NCBI RefSeq assembly: GCF_002532045.1
Contig: NZ_NWTG01000002.1
Location: 310,001-374,000 of the forward strand
Direction of reading: 5' to 3'
Length of the DNA stretch: 64,000 nucleotides
Origin: Bradyrhizobium sp. C9
GTDB taxonomy: Bacteria > Pseudomonadota > Alphaproteobacteria > Rhizobiales > Xanthobacteraceae
Below, piece after piece: positions 53,801 to 63,996 of this stretch. The stretch's first letter is position 1. Each line of letters opens with the position of its first letter. A program made the translations under genes and the position numbers. The notes below the pieces were generated by a model, which saw nothing but the letters and a program-made list of their open reading frames with translations, ran no database searches and had not been told where the DNA came from.

Positions 53801-56800
53801 CTAATGCGACGTGGACTGTTCCGTCTTGCCGCGACGGCCGAAACGGCTCTTTGCACCCTCGCGCCAGCCCTGGAAGGTGACAAACAGCATCGGCACCAGG
53901 AAGATGCCGATCGAGCTGGCGGCGAGCATGCCGCCGAATACCGCGGTGCCGACTGCACGGCGGCTGATTTCCGCGGCACCGGTCGCGATCACCAGCGGCA
54001 CCAGGCCGAGGATGAAGGCGATCGAGGTCATCATGACCGCGCGGAACCGCATCTGCGCGCCCATCGTCGCGGCCTCCGCAATCGGCCTTCCGGCCTCGCG
54101 CTGCTCCTTGGCGAACTCGACGATCAGAATGCCGTTCTTGGCGGCGAGCGCAATCAGCACCACGAGGCCGATCTGGCCGTAGAGATCGAGGTTGAGGCCG
54201 GCAAGCTTGATGCCGAGATAGGAGCCCAGCACGCCGACCGTGACCGACAACAGCACCGGAATCGGGATCGTCCAGCTCTCATACAGCGCGACCAGGAACA
54301 AATAGGCAAACAGCACCGCGAGCGCGAGGATGATGCCGGTCTGGCCGGAAGCCGCCTGCTCCTGATAGGCGGTGCCGGTCCATTCGTAGGAGTAGCCGGA
54401 AGGCAGCGTCGTCTTGGACAGGTCGGCCATCGTCGCGATCGCGGTGCCCGAGGACACGCCCGCGGCCGGGCTGCCGTTCACCGTGACCGAGCGATAATTG
54501 TTGTAGCGCGTGATCACCTGCGGGCCGGTGACGATGCGCAAGCTTGCGATCGAGCGGATCGGCACCATCTCGCCGCCGGTGTTGCGGACATAGATCTGCC
54601 AGATGTCGGGGATGTCGCGCCGGTCGGCCGCATCGCCCTGCACATTGACCTGCCAGGTGCGGCCAAACAGGTTGAAATTGTTGACGTAGATGCCGCCGAG
54701 CGTGGCCTGCAGCGCGGTGAACACGTCGGCCATGTTGAGGCCGAGCGCCTGCGCCTTGGCACGGTCGATATCGAGATAGACCGATGGGTTGGTCGCGGTG
54801 AAGGTCGAGAACACGCGAGCCAGATTCGGATTGCGGTTCGCAGCACCGATCAACCCGCCCATCACGCTGCTGAGCGACGCCGGATCCTGCCCTTCCAGCG
54901 CCTCGAGCTGATATTCGAAGCCGCCGGAGGTCGAGAGCCCGATGATCGGCGGCAGGTTGAACGGCAGCACCGAGGCCTGGCGAATCTGCGATCCCCCGAC
55001 GAAGGTCTGCCCGATCGCCGCCTGCACCGATTCGGTGACAGCCTTACGGTCCGCGAACGCCTTCATGCGCGCCACCATGAAGGCGGAATTCGGCTCGCTG
55101 GCGCCGTCGAGCAGCGAGAAGCCGATGATCGACAGCACGTGGTCGATCGCCGGATTCTTCTTCAACAGCGCCTCGACCTGCTTGGTGACCTCGCTGGTGC
55201 GCGCCACCGAAGCGCCATCAGGCAGCTGCACGGCGATGAAGAAGGCGCCCTGGTCTTCCTCGGGCAGGAATCCGGTCGGCGTGATCTTCGAGACGCCGAA
55301 CACCGCGCCGGCAAACACCAGCACCGCAACCAGCGACAACACCGCCACGCGGACCAGCCGCTGTACGATGCCGGCATAGCGGTCGCGGACCCAGTCGATG
55401 CCGCCGAGCACCCGTCCCATGATGCCGCGGCGCGGTCCGCCGTGACGCAGGAACACGGCGCACAACGCCGGCGACAATGTCAGCGCGTTCAGCGCCGAGA
55501 TCACCATCGCGGCACTGATCGTCACCGCGAACTGGCGGAACAGCGTACCTGATATGCCGGGAATGAACGCGATCGGCACGAACACCGAGAGCAGCACCAG
55601 CGAGATCGCGATGATCGGCGCCGTGATCTGCGCCATCGCCTTCTTGGTAGCGTCGGCCGGCGACAGCTCCGGCTCCTCCTCCATGACACGTTCGACGTTC
55701 TCGACCACGACGATGGCGTCGTCGACCACGATGCCGATCGCCAGCACCATCGCCAGCAGCGAGACGGTGTTGGCGGAATAGCCGAGCGCCAGCAGCACCG
55801 CGAAGGCGCCGATCAGGCTGACCGGAACCGCGACCGCCGGAATCACCGTGGCGCGCAGATTGCCGAGGAACAGGAACACCACGATCACGACGAGCACGAA
55901 GGCTTCGCCGAGCGTCTTCATCACTTCCTTGATCGTATCGGAGACGAAGGTCGTGGAGTCGTACTGCACGAGGTAGGTCAGCCCAGGCGGGAACCGCTCC
56001 GACAGCCGCGCAAGCGTGGCCTGCACGGCCTTGGCCGTGGTCACCGCATTGGCGCCGGGCGCCAGATAGATGCCCATCGGCACGCCGGGATTGCCGTCGA
56101 TCCGCGATTCCGAGTCCGAGTTCTGCGCGCCGATCTCGACGGTTGCGACGTCCCTGATCCGCAGCACCGAGCCGTCGGGATTGGCCCGCAGCACGATGTC
56201 GCCGAACTGCTTGGATGTCGTCAGGCGGCCCTGGGTCTGCACGTTGAACTGGAATTGCTGGTCGTTGCTGATCGGACGCGCACCGATCCGGCCGACCGGC
56301 GCCTGCACGCTCTGGGCGCGGATCGCGGCGATCACGTCCGATGGCGCCAGATTGAGGCTGGTCAGGCGCTGGGTGTCGAACCAGATCCGCATCGAATAGT
56401 TCAGCTTGGCGAACAGCGAGGCCTGTCCGACGCCGGGCGTGCGCGAGATCGCGTCGAGCACGTTGATGATGGCGTAGTTGGTGATGAACAGCGGATCCTG
56501 CTCGCCGCTCTTGCTGTAGAGCACGATGAACTGCAGCACGGCCGAGGATTTCTTCTGCACGGTCAGGCCCTGCGCCTGCACCTCGGTCGGCAATTGGGCG
56601 AGCGCGCTCTGCACGCGGTTGTTGACGTTGACGGTGTTGATGTCGGGGTCGGTGCCGAGCGCGAACGAGACCGTCAGCGTATAGCTGCCGTCGTTGCCGC
56701 TGGTCGACTTCATGTAGAGCATCTTGTCGACGCCGACGACCTGCGCTTCGAGCGGCTGGGCGACGCTCGATTCCACCACTTCGGCCGAAGCACCGGGAAA

Positions 56801-56947
56801 TACGGCCGAGACCGTGACCTGCGGCGGCACGATGTCCGGGAACTGGGCGACCGGGATTTGCATCAGCGCCAGCGCGCCCGCGATCGTGATCACGAACGCG
56901 ATGACGATCGCAAGCCGCGGACGATCGACGAAGATTGCGGAAATCAT
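53801..56947 (-). CDS. RND multidrug efflux pump inner-membrane subunit (HAE1/AcrB family)
   Basis: A 1048-residue trimeric transporter. It starts [20 protein letters not shown] and has [23 protein letters not shown] and the first large periplasmic domain. TM4 is [16 protein letters not shown] with the proton-relay Asp pair. The second half has [21 protein letters not shown] and ends with a [27 protein letters not shown] TM10 carrying Lys. All family landmarks are present and the length is normal. It overlaps the adaptor by 4 bases; no TolC-type outer-membrane gene is adjacent. Confidence 0.95.
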   Translation of the reverse strand: MISAIFVDRPRLAIVIAFVITIAGALALMQIPVAQFPDIVPPQVTVSAVFPGASAEVVESSVAQPLEAQVVGVDKMLYMKSTSGNDGSYTLTVSFALGTDPDINTVNVNNRVQSALAQLPTEVQAQGLTVQKKSSAVLQFIVLYSKSGEQDPLFITNYAIINVLDAISRTPGVGQASLFAKLNYSMRIWFDTQRLTSLNLAPSDVIAAIRAQSVQAPVGRIGARPISNDQQFQFNVQTQGRLTTSKQFGDIVLRANPDGSVLRIRDVATVEIGAQNSDSESRIDGNPGVPMGIYLAPGANAVTTAKAVQATLARLSERFPPGLTYLVQYDSTTFVSDTIKEVMKTLGEAFVLVVIVVFLFLGNLRATVIPAVAVPVSLIGAFAVLLALGYSANTVSLLAMVLAIGIVVDDAIVVVENVERVMEEEPELSPADATKKAMAQITAPIIAISLVLLSVFVPIAFIPGISGTLFRQFAVTISAAMVISALNALTLSPALCAVFLRHGGPRRGIMGRVLGGIDWVRDRYAGIVQRLVRVAVLSLVAVLVFAGAVFGVSKITPTGFLPEEDQGAFFIAVQLPDGASVARTSEVTKQVEALLKKNPAIDHVLSIIGFSLLDGASEPNSAFMVARMKAFADRKAVTESVQAAIGQTFVGGSQIRQASVLPFNLPPIIGLSTSGGFEYQLEALEGQDPASLSSVMGGLIGAANRNPNLARVFSTFTATNPSVYLDIDRAKAQALGLNMADVFTALQATLGGIYVNNFNLFGRTWQVNVQGDAADRRDIPDIWQIYVRNTGGEMVPIRSIASLRIVTGPQVITRYNNYRSVTVNGSPAAGVSSGTAIATMADLSKTTLPSGYSYEWTGTAYQEQAASGQTGIILALAVLFAYLFLVALYESWTIPIPVLLSVTVGVLGSYLGIKLAGLNLDLYGQIGLVVLIALAAKNGILIVEFAKEQREAGRPIAEAATMGAQMRFRAVMMTSIAFILGLVPLVIATGAAEISRRAVGTAVFGGMLAASSIGIFLVPMLFVTFQGWREGAKSRFGRRGKTEQSTSH

Positions 56948-58179
56948 GGGTTGTTGCCCGTCGCTTTCGGCGCGCTGCCGGCACTGCCGTCCGCCGAAAC
57001 CTTCATGCTCGACTGGATCAGCGCGCTGGCGGGCCCCGGCGCGACCACCTCGCCCGGCTTGACCTTCTGCAACCCCTCGACGATCACCTTGTCGCCGAGC
57101 GCGATGCCGCTCGTCACCGCAGCGATCGTCGATGTCGATTGCCCGAGCTGGATCCGCTTCTGCTCGGCCTTGTTGTCCGCGCCGACGACGTAGACATATT
57201 CACCCTGCTGGTCCGACAGCACCGCCGAGCGCGGGATCGCCACCACCTCGACCGGCTGCACACCTTCCAGCAGAACGGTGACGAACTGATTGTCGGTGAG
57301 CTCGCGGACCGAGCCGCCGGTCGCAACGGACGTGTAGGTCGACGGGTTGGGGATGGTGCCACGCAGGGAGATGGTGTCGGTATTCTGCGCGATGGTGTTG
57401 TTGACGAAGTTCAGCTCACCGGTCTTCTCGTAGAGCCGGCCGTTCGGCAGGCGCACCCGGATGATGACAGCCTTGAAGCCACCGCGTGTCGCATAGCGGT
57501 CGCGCAGGTCGAGCGCCTCGCGCACCGGCACGGGGAAGGTGACATACATCGGGTCCTGGCTGACGATGGTCGTCAGCGTTCCCGAGCTCGGCGTCACGAC
57601 GTTGCCTTCGGTGACCGAGGTGCGTCCGATCCTGCCGTCGATCGGCGAGTGGATCTCGGTGTAATCGAGATTGATCTGGGACAGGTCGACCTGCGCCTGC
57701 GCGGCCTGCACCTGTGCCTCGAGGCTTTGCTGGTTGGCGACTGCGGCGTCGACGCTCGATTGCTGGCCGGCCGGTCCGCCGAGCAGCGATTTGGCGCGGT
57801 CGGTGGTCAGCTTGGCGTTGACCAGCGTCGCCTGCAACTGGGCGACCTGCGCCTTCTTCGAGGCGAGGTCCGCCTCGAACGGGCCGCGCTCGAGTTGATA
57901 CAAGAGGTCGCCGGCCTTGACCTCGGCACCCTCGACGAAGTTCCGCTTCTCGAGGAACGCCGTGACGCGCGCCACCACGTTGACGCGGTTGGGAGCCTCG
58001 ATGCGTCCCAGGAATTCATTGGTTTCGGTGACCGGACGCTTCACCGCCTCGAATACGCCGACGGCAGGAGGCCCGGGCGGTCCCGCCTGAGCATGGGCCG
58101 CCGAAATCCCGAGTGCCGCCAATCCCGCCGATACCAGAAGCCCTGCCAATCCACCGAGCATTCGTTCCGTACCACTCAT
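56944..58179 (-). CDS. RND efflux periplasmic adaptor (membrane fusion protein)
   Basis: A 411-residue adaptor with a signal segment ([20 protein letters not shown]). The lipoyl half-motifs are [20 protein letters not shown] with [16 protein letters not shown], and [21 protein letters not shown] helical hairpin lies between ([20 protein letters not shown]). Beta-barrel and membrane-proximal domains follow. GAAGGG sets ATG 58179. It is first in the two-gene operon and links the pump to an outer-membrane channel encoded elsewhere. Confidence 0.93.
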   Translation of the reverse strand: MSGTERMLGGLAGLLVSAGLAALGISAAHAQAGPPGPPAVGVFEAVKRPVTETNEFLGRIEAPNRVNVVARVTAFLEKRNFVEGAEVKAGDLLYQLERGPFEADLASKKAQVAQLQATLVNAKLTTDRAKSLLGGPAGQQSSVDAAVANQQSLEAQVQAAQAQVDLSQINLDYTEIHSPIDGRIGRTSVTEGNVVTPSSGTLTTIVSQDPMYVTFPVPVREALDLRDRYATRGGFKAVIIRVRLPNGRLYEKTGELNFVNNTIAQNTDTISLRGTIPNPSTYTSVATGGSVRELTDNQFVTVLLEGVQPVEVVAIPRSAVLSDQQGEYVYVVGADNKAEQKRIQLGQSTSTIAAVTSGIALGDKVIVEGLQKVKPGEVVAPGPASALIQSSMKVSADGSAGSAPKATGNNP

Positions 58180-58428
58180 GCTGTTCAACCCTTCGGCTAC
58201 CAACAAGCTCTACGAGACGGATATGACGTCGAGTTCCCTCAGACCGAGAAGGTCAGGATGGGCAAGGTGCATCACAGGAGATCATAACGCGGCCAATCCG
58301 ACAATCCTGTAACCTGAACGCCCGTTTGGCTCATCCCGGCAACAGGCGCTTCGAGCCTTGTAAGGTCGAAGTCAGACGTGGCGCCCGTATGACGACGTCT
58401 TGGAAGCGGGGGCAACGGCGGACGCCGC

Positions 58429-59562
58429 TCACAACGCGATGGCGTTCTTCAAGCGGGATGTCTCTTGATAGGCGGGCGATGCCAGATGGCCGTACAGCCA
58501 TGGCTTCGCGCGCTTGCCGCTGGCCTCGTGCACGCCGTCGAACACGTCCATGTCGATCAGATCCGGATGGGTGCATGATGCATAGACGGATCGCATCTCC
58601 GCGAACTTCTCATCCCGCCCGAGCTCGATCGCGTTTGCGGCGTCGCGGCTGCCGATCTCGACGAACACCGGACACGGACGGAGCAGATACGCCAGCTCCG
58701 CACCGGTGTATTTGGCGCGGCCGTTGGCAAAATGAATGTAGGCCGCAAGTTCGATGCTGAGGTTCTTGCTGATGACGGATGACATCAGAAACTTCTTCTC
58801 GTCACGCATGTATCCGGAAGCGACGGTCGGCCGCATCCGCCCCGTCGCGGCTTCCAGATGCAACGCGAGGAAGGCGCCCCACGACACCCCATAGACGCCG
58901 ACATTCAGACCGGACGCTCCGGTCAGCTTCCGGCAAACGGTCTCGCCGGCATCGATCGACGCACACGACACGTTGTGCGCCGAGACGCCATGGGATGCCA
59001 GCATCGCGGCGATGTTGTTCTGGCTCTCCTGATTTCCGATCTGGACGATGTAGGGACACCACACGACATAGCCGTCCTGGCAAAGCTGCTTGCCGATCGC
59101 GTTCATGTAGTCCTTGTCGGCATCATCGAAGCACCGCTCCGGCGTGCTCGCCATGCCGTGGCCGAGCAGGATCAATCCCTTGAACGGGCCGTCGGGAATC
59201 CCGAGACATCCACGCACCGGCACGCCGCATTCCAGGTCGAACTCGACCTTCACGACCGAGAATCGATCCGCCGTGCCACGCCACAGAATCCGGATCTCGT
59301 CGTGCGATGGCCGATACAGCCGCCGCTCCCGGAACAGCGAGTGCATCTCCCTTCGAATGTCCGGGCCGGTGGCGACTGCGCGGAGCTTTCCTCGGGTCGC
59401 GATATCAAAGAACGATCGGCAGAACGTATCGTAGCCCAGCGCCGGCAGATCGACATTCGCACACGATCCCCGGCAATGACTCAGCGTCAGCGTGTTGCCG
59501 GTGACCGATGAGGGGCCGACCAGCGTCATCAACAATCCGGAAAGCACCCTGCGGCTGATCAT
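58429..59562 (-). CDS. Alpha/beta hydrolase (dienelactone-hydrolase/acetyl-esterase-like)
   Basis: A 377-residue protein. The N-terminus (MISRRVLSGLLMTLVGPSS) may be a weak signal. The hydrolase core has GLILLGHGMASTPERCFDD (oxyanion region), VGVYGVSWGAFLALHLE (GxSxG, nucleophile Ser), CPVFVEIGSRDAANAIELGR (acid) and MDVFDGVHEASG (His). The order fits alpha/beta hydrolases acting on esters. The first 100 residues form a lid-like, Arg-rich part. It stands alone; the substrate is unknown. Confidence 0.75.
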   Translation of the reverse strand: MISRRVLSGLLMTLVGPSSVTGNTLTLSHCRGSCANVDLPALGYDTFCRSFFDIATRGKLRAVATGPDIRREMHSLFRERRLYRPSHDEIRILWRGTADRFSVVKVEFDLECGVPVRGCLGIPDGPFKGLILLGHGMASTPERCFDDADKDYMNAIGKQLCQDGYVVWCPYIVQIGNQESQNNIAAMLASHGVSAHNVSCASIDAGETVCRKLTGASGLNVGVYGVSWGAFLALHLEAATGRMRPTVASGYMRDEKKFLMSSVISKNLSIELAAYIHFANGRAKYTGAELAYLLRPCPVFVEIGSRDAANAIELGRDEKFAEMRSVYASCTHPDLIDMDVFDGVHEASGKRAKPWLYGHLASPAYQETSRLKNAIAL

Positions 59563-59810
59563 CGGCCCTCCCCGAGCCGGCGTTGGCTCGATAGCATGTC
59601 AGCGATCGCCGCGTAGCAGGCGCGACAAGTGACGCGGATACAAATTAAAGGATGTTCATGGTCGAATGATCGCGCGCAGCGTTGCAAAGGTGTGACGCTC
59701 GCAGGCCTTGCGCCGCGGCAGTTCACGCCGAATGCGTTTCGAGACGCTTCGGAAATATGTCTGACTGTCTCGCAGCTTCAATTTCGCCACACGCGGCGGT
59801 GATCGCGAGG

Positions 59811-61013
59811 TCAAGTCTTGGGCTTGACCTCGGTGACCTTGGCGTCGGCGGCCTTCGGCGCGTCGCCAAAATCGAGCTTCTTCTGGAAGCCGATCTGCAC
59901 GTTGAGTGCCCACGGCTGCACCTCGTCGGGCCGCCGGACCTGCCGGATCGAGGCTCCGGCCGTACCGATATATCCGTCGCCGAAATCGTGCGCGAAATCG
60001 AGGCCGGTGAGGAACGTCGTGCTCCACAGATCGGTGTTGAGATAGTCGTCACGGCGATAGCGCGCCAGCAGGCTGACGGCGTTCTTGTCGTCGAACTTGT
60101 AGCTGACCGAGGCCTCGTTCGACTGCCCGACATCGAGCGATGCAAACGAGAGCGTGGTGTCCGTGACCGTTCGCGACGACCCGACGCCGAATGTCCATGA
60201 ACCGGTCTGGTACTTGGCCTTTGCGGTGTAGAGCAGCTGCTTGACGTCGTCGAAATCGGTCGTGTCGTATTGGGCGAGGTATGGCGACACGGACCCTTCG
60301 ACTTCGATACCATTGCTCTTCATCGTGAAGAAGACGTTCGGCTGCACGATGTTGTGGCTGCGATCGAGGCCGAAAATGTCGGTCGCGAGATAAGCGACGC
60401 GCGACAGCACGAGCGACGTGCCGATCTCTCCGGTCCCGAACTTGTAGGCAAAGCCGGGCATGAACGTGCGCGTCACGAAGTTCTCGTCCTGGGGCAGGAA
60501 ATCACCCAGCGTGAAGATGTTTCGCTCGTTGAGCGCATTGATGCCGGCGTCGACATTGGCGAATATTCGGAAATCGGTGGTGTCGTATTCGACACGGTTG
60601 CGCAGCTGGACGCCATGCGAGCGGCGCGCCCAATTGTCGTCGACCGTCGTCGTCAGCGTGGTGCGCAACGCCAGCTTCGGCGCAAGCTCGATCGCCCCGC
60701 TGGCTGCGATGATGGCCGTGGTGCTGGGGGCCGCGACGCCGGGATCGTATTGCGTATCGGCGAACTTGACGTTGAGCCCGATGATGCCGTCCTGGAGCGA
60801 GCCGCGCAGATAATCGTAGTTGATCGTCTGTGTCGCGAACACGCTGCCGCGCGCGCCCAGCGTGTCGGTCGGATTGGAATCGTAGCCCGTGCGCAGGCCG
60901 ATCGAGCCCGCGTTCACGGTCACCGTCTCCGCCGGCGTGGCCTGCGCGAGTGCCGCTGAGGCGCCGAGCTGCGAAGCAACAACAACTGCCGCCATCAACG
61001 CACGCCGAATCAT
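59811..61013 (-). CDS. Outer-membrane beta-barrel protein
   Basis: A 400-residue protein with signal peptide MIRRALMAAVVVASQLGASA ending near ALAQ. The mature part alternates hydrophobic and polar residues in beta strands (GLRTGYDSNPTD, LNVKFADTQYDPG, VQLRNRVEYDTTDFRIFANV, VSYKFDDKNAVSLLARYRRD). The final strand is LNVQIGFQKKLDF. It resembles Rhizobiales barrel proteins of the BBP2 kind that have no assigned substrate. The tail after the last strand is Lys/Ala/Asp-rich (GDAPKAADAKVTEVKPKT), a charged periplasmic or surface extension. Confidence 0.8.
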   Translation of the reverse strand: MIRRALMAAVVVASQLGASAALAQATPAETVTVNAGSIGLRTGYDSNPTDTLGARGSVFATQTINYDYLRGSLQDGIIGLNVKFADTQYDPGVAAPSTTAIIAASGAIELAPKLALRTTLTTTVDDNWARRSHGVQLRNRVEYDTTDFRIFANVDAGINALNERNIFTLGDFLPQDENFVTRTFMPGFAYKFGTGEIGTSLVLSRVAYLATDIFGLDRSHNIVQPNVFFTMKSNGIEVEGSVSPYLAQYDTTDFDDVKQLLYTAKAKYQTGSWTFGVGSSRTVTDTTLSFASLDVGQSNEASVSYKFDDKNAVSLLARYRRDDYLNTDLWSTTFLTGLDFAHDFGDGYIGTAGASIRQVRRPDEVQPWALNVQIGFQKKLDFGDAPKAADAKVTEVKPKT

Positions 61014-61281
61014 GGACGCGCCCCCCTCGCACAGGGTCGGAAATCATGGTTAATCGGCCGTTAAATATGCAATTTCTGGTTGATTTGACCCTCGAGCCCC
61101 GATGGCGGGATGTTCGATTTTGATGGGATCATCAGCAGCAATAAGGGCATCATGGAATTTGATGGTATGGTTAACGCTAAGTATTAGAGTAAAGAACTAC
61201 TTCAAGTTGTAAGCGAATTCGAGGCGTGGATAGTGGCGGCGACCAAGCAAACGGCTTGGCTTGATAACAACGGAGGAAGTC

Positions 61282-61581
61282 ATGAAGCAGTATATCGTCG
61301 CCGTCGCTCTCGCCTCGCTCGTCGCCTCGCCGGCCTTCGCCGGTGGCCCCCGTGGTGGTGGCGGCGCGCTGATCGGTTCGGTGATCGCTCCGATCACGAC
61401 CGCGGTCTCCGCGCTCAATGTCAACGCGCTCAACAACGTCAACGTGCTCGGCGGCGGCGTGAACGTCCTGAACGGCAACAAGACCAACGTCTCGGCGATC
61501 CTGCCGATCAGCCTCAAGAACACCAACATCCTGTCTGGTATCCTGGGCGGCGGCCGCTCGCACGGCTGCGGCTGCAACTAA
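61282..61581 (+). CDS. Small secreted Asn/Gly/Val-rich protein
   Basis: A 99-residue protein: signal peptide MKQYIVAVALASLVASPAFA, then GGPRGGGGALIGSVIAP. Next is an Asn/Val-rich segment with short repeats (ALNVNALNNVNVLGGGVNVL, NGNKTNVSAI), and it ends HGCGCN with two cysteines. GGAGG lies 6-10 bases before ATG 61282. The repeated N-V-(N/L) strands resemble beta-stacking or amyloid-prone secreted proteins; no known family is recognised. It is alone, with about 270 bases of AT-richer DNA upstream. Confidence 0.7.
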   Translation: MKQYIVAVALASLVASPAFAGGPRGGGGALIGSVIAPITTAVSALNVNALNNVNVLGGGVNVLNGNKTNVSAILPISLKNTNILSGILGGGRSHGCGCN

Positions 61582-61770
61582 GGGCCGATCTCGGGAGGGC
61601 GCCGAGGTGTCCTCCCAACACCTTTGGGCGAGCTTCCTGCAAGCCTCACCATTCGACCAGTTCACCCGCCTCCAACCTCCTTCCCCAATTCCGGATCGCG
61701 TCGCGGCAGTTGTCGGACGCTGAGGTTCCGGTCGTCATTCCGCGGGCCTGATTGCCCTGCGAGCCCGGGA

Positions 61771-62175
61771 ATGGTTGCCAGTCCTGCCTTTGCCGAATTC
61801 CTGCGCGAGCAACTCGCGCCGCTCGGCCGCATCACGATGCGGCGCATGTTCGGCAAGACCGGCGTGTTCTGCGACGGCGTGATGTTCGGGATGGTCACCG
61901 ACAATACATTCTACGTGCGGGTCGAGGATCAGAATCGCGAGATCTTCAAGGAGGCGGCGGCGAGCCCGCCGCTCAACTACGCCAAGCGGGGCGCGACCAT
62001 CGATCTCGCCTTCTGGCGGGTGCCGGAACGGCTGTTCGATGAGCCCGACGAACTCGCCGTCTGGGCGCAGGCTGCGCTGGCCGCCGCGCACCGGGTCGCA
62101 GCCAAACGAGCGGGCCCCTCCGCGCCCGCGCGAAAATCCCGAGCAAGCCCGGCCAAACGCCGCAATTCCCCGTGA
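61771..62175 (+). CDS. TfoX/Sxy N-terminal domain protein
   Basis: A 134-residue protein with the TfoX_N pattern: FLREQLAPLGRITMRRMFGKTGVFCDGVMFGMVTDNTFYVRVED in pieces, and PPLNYAKRG. The C-terminal half is Ala/Lys/Arg-rich (AAKRAGPSAPARKSRASPAKRRN), perhaps nucleic-acid binding. In gammaproteobacteria TfoX controls competence; short alphaproteobacterial relatives have no proven role. ATG 61771 is preferred over upstream in-frame codons. Confidence 0.85.
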   Translation: MVASPAFAEFLREQLAPLGRITMRRMFGKTGVFCDGVMFGMVTDNTFYVRVEDQNREIFKEAAASPPLNYAKRGATIDLAFWRVPERLFDEPDELAVWAQAALAAAHRVAAKRAGPSAPARKSRASPAKRRNSP

Positions 62176-62293
62176 TGCGCGCCGACGCGCACCGGGATAG
62201 CCCGGACTCGTGGCTTGGTCTGAATTGCACTACGCAATACTTTCGCGGTCGATGGGTTAATCTGTTGGGCAGCAATATTTCCTGGAATGGCCG

Positions 62294-63406
62294 ATGGCGA
62301 ACGACCTGCACGAGCATCTGATCGAACTGGCCTATGAGGCCGCGGTCGTCCCCGAGCTTTGGCCGAACGTGCTGCATCAGGTCGGCGGGATCGCGCGAGC
62401 GCGCGGTATCGTGCTGCTGACGGCAGCCCCGCACGACGTCCGCTGGGTCGCATCGCCCGACATGCACGACGACACGGTTGCCTATGTCGAGGGCGGCTGG
62501 CACGAGCGCAACGGACGGTTGCCGCGCCTGTTGGCGGCCAACCATGCCGGCTTCCTGCGCGACATCGACGTATTCGACACGCCCGAGGAAGTGCAGCAGG
62601 ATTTCCAGATCCGAGAGTTCTTCCGCCCGCGCGGGCTCGGGTGGGGCGCCGGTACCGCGATTCCAGTACCGAGTGGCGACGTGCTGATCTACAGCGTCGA
62701 GCGCGAGTACCGGCACGGACCGATCGAGCGGGAAGCGATCGAGCAGCTCGACGCGCTGCGCCCGCATCTGGCGCGGGCAGCGCTGCTGTCGGCACGGCTC
62801 GGGATGGAGCGCGCCAGGGCGGCAACCGAGTCGCTGGCGATGCTCGGACTGCCCGCGGCGGTGCTGCGGCGCGGCGGCCGTCTGATGGCGGCCAACCCGC
62901 TGTTCGACCGCCTGGTGCCCGATGTGATGCAGGATCGCACCGATCGCCTGACGCTGGCGGCAACCGCCGCCGACGCGCTGTTCGCGCAGGCACTGGCCGC
63001 GCTCGATCAGGGCCTCATCAGCGCCGAGGTCCGCTCGGTCCCGATCGCGGCACAGGACGATCGCCCGCCGCTGATCGTGCATCTGGTCCCGATCCAGGGT
63101 GCAGCGCGTGACTTGTTCGACCGCGCGCTGGCGATCGTGATCGTGACGCCGGTGGTGCCATCGGAGGTGCCGACCGCGGAAGTGCTGCAGGGCCTGTTCG
63201 ACCTGACGCCGGCGGAAGCGCGCGTCGCGCGCGGCATCGGCGAAGGACGCACCGTCGAGGCCATCGCCGGCGCATTCGGCATCTCCCGCGAAACCGTGCG
63301 CAACCAGCTCAAGGCCGTGCTGGCGAAGACCGGGCTCGGCCGACAGGTGGAATTGGCCGGACTGCTTGCCGGCGCCAAGGTGCCGCCGGGTTCAGCGGCG
63401 GACTGA
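62294..63406 (+). CDS. LuxR-family transcriptional regulator with N-terminal sensing region
   Basis: A 370-residue regulator. Residues 1-280 hold PAS/GAF-like helices and strands (LHEHLIELAYEAAVVPELWP, WGAGTAIPVPSGDVLIYSVE, GLPAAVLRRGGRLMAANPLF). The C-terminal LuxR HTH is FDLTPAEARVARGIGEGRTV with IAGAFGISRETVRNQLKAVL. No autoinducer synthase is nearby, and the N-terminal part does not look like an acyl-homoserine-lactone domain, so it is a LuxR 'solo' of another type. The target genes are unknown. Confidence 0.85.
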   Translation: MANDLHEHLIELAYEAAVVPELWPNVLHQVGGIARARGIVLLTAAPHDVRWVASPDMHDDTVAYVEGGWHERNGRLPRLLAANHAGFLRDIDVFDTPEEVQQDFQIREFFRPRGLGWGAGTAIPVPSGDVLIYSVEREYRHGPIEREAIEQLDALRPHLARAALLSARLGMERARAATESLAMLGLPAAVLRRGGRLMAANPLFDRLVPDVMQDRTDRLTLAATAADALFAQALAALDQGLISAEVRSVPIAAQDDRPPLIVHLVPIQGAARDLFDRALAIVIVTPVVPSEVPTAEVLQGLFDLTPAEARVARGIGEGRTVEAIAGAFGISRETVRNQLKAVLAKTGLGRQVELAGLLAGAKVPPGSAAD

Positions 63407-63409
63407 GAC

Positions 63410-63550
63410 TCAAGGCACGTTCAGACGAGCCTGGAAGAAGCCGGCGACACGGTTGACCGCATCGACGGTCATCGGATCATTGTCGGCGAAATCGAAGCCG
63501 TGCGCCCTGCCCGGATAGAGAGCGCGCAACCATCCGCCGGCCCACGCCCC
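63410..63550 (-). pseudogene. C-terminal remnant of a dienelactone hydrolase
   Basis: A frame of 46 residues with LRALYPGRAHGFDFADND, then MTVDAVNRVAGFFQARLNVP before the stop, equals the end of a dienelactone-hydrolase-type protein (catalytic His in RAHGFDF). It is cut by an in-frame stop at 63551-63553 upstream, and no homologous start exists in the gap. It is a truncated fossil of a hydrolase gene. Confidence 0.65.
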
Positions 63551-63666
63551 TCAGGGGCATCGCAAAGGATCACATGTTCAAACGGCGCGGGTTGCGCTAG
63601 TGATAGCTCCCCCTCCTCCCACCGTGCGCCGATCCCGGCGCGCGTCCAGTCAATGAGTGCATCTGA

Positions 63667-63996
63667 ATGGCCGAAGCCGACCTCGACGCCGTCATCCGGC
63701 AAACCGCAAGAGCGCAGACCAAGGCCGTGATGGCGGCTGCCAAGAAGCGCCAGGCCGTCTGGGTCGCGCGCGCTGCCAAGGCCAAGGACAAGGAGACCAA
63801 GGCGCGCTTCCGCTTCCTCGCCAAGAGCACGATCCTGAACGCGACCGCGACCGCCAAGCGGTTGCAGAATTCCGCAGAAAACGCCGCCGACGCCTATGCG
63901 CGCGCCATGAAGAAGGCGATGGAAGAGCCGCCGCCGGCCAACAAGCCCGAGAAGAAATCCGAGAAGAAGCCGGCGAAGAAGAAAGCGGCCGCCTGA
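63667..63996 (+). CDS. Small lysine/alanine-rich protein with histone H1-like tail
   Basis: A 109-residue protein: a helical, Ala/Lys/Arg-rich body (AEADLDAVIRQTARAQTKAV, AKAKDKETKARFRFLAKST) followed by a tail with KPEKKSEKKPAKKKAAA. No domain is recognised. The body may be a coiled coil; the tail suggests DNA or RNA binding by charge alone. No clear ribosome site precedes the ATG. It ends four bases before the window edge. Confidence 0.6.
   Translation: MAEADLDAVIRQTARAQTKAVMAAAKKRQAVWVARAAKAKDKETKARFRFLAKSTILNATATAKRLQNSAENAADAYARAMKKAMEEPPPANKPEKKSEKKPAKKKAAA

Noticed and set aside
53804..55552. Plus-strand frame of 582 codons opposite the RND pump
   Set aside because: Antisense of a conserved transporter; the sequence is low-complexity His/Arg/Asp.
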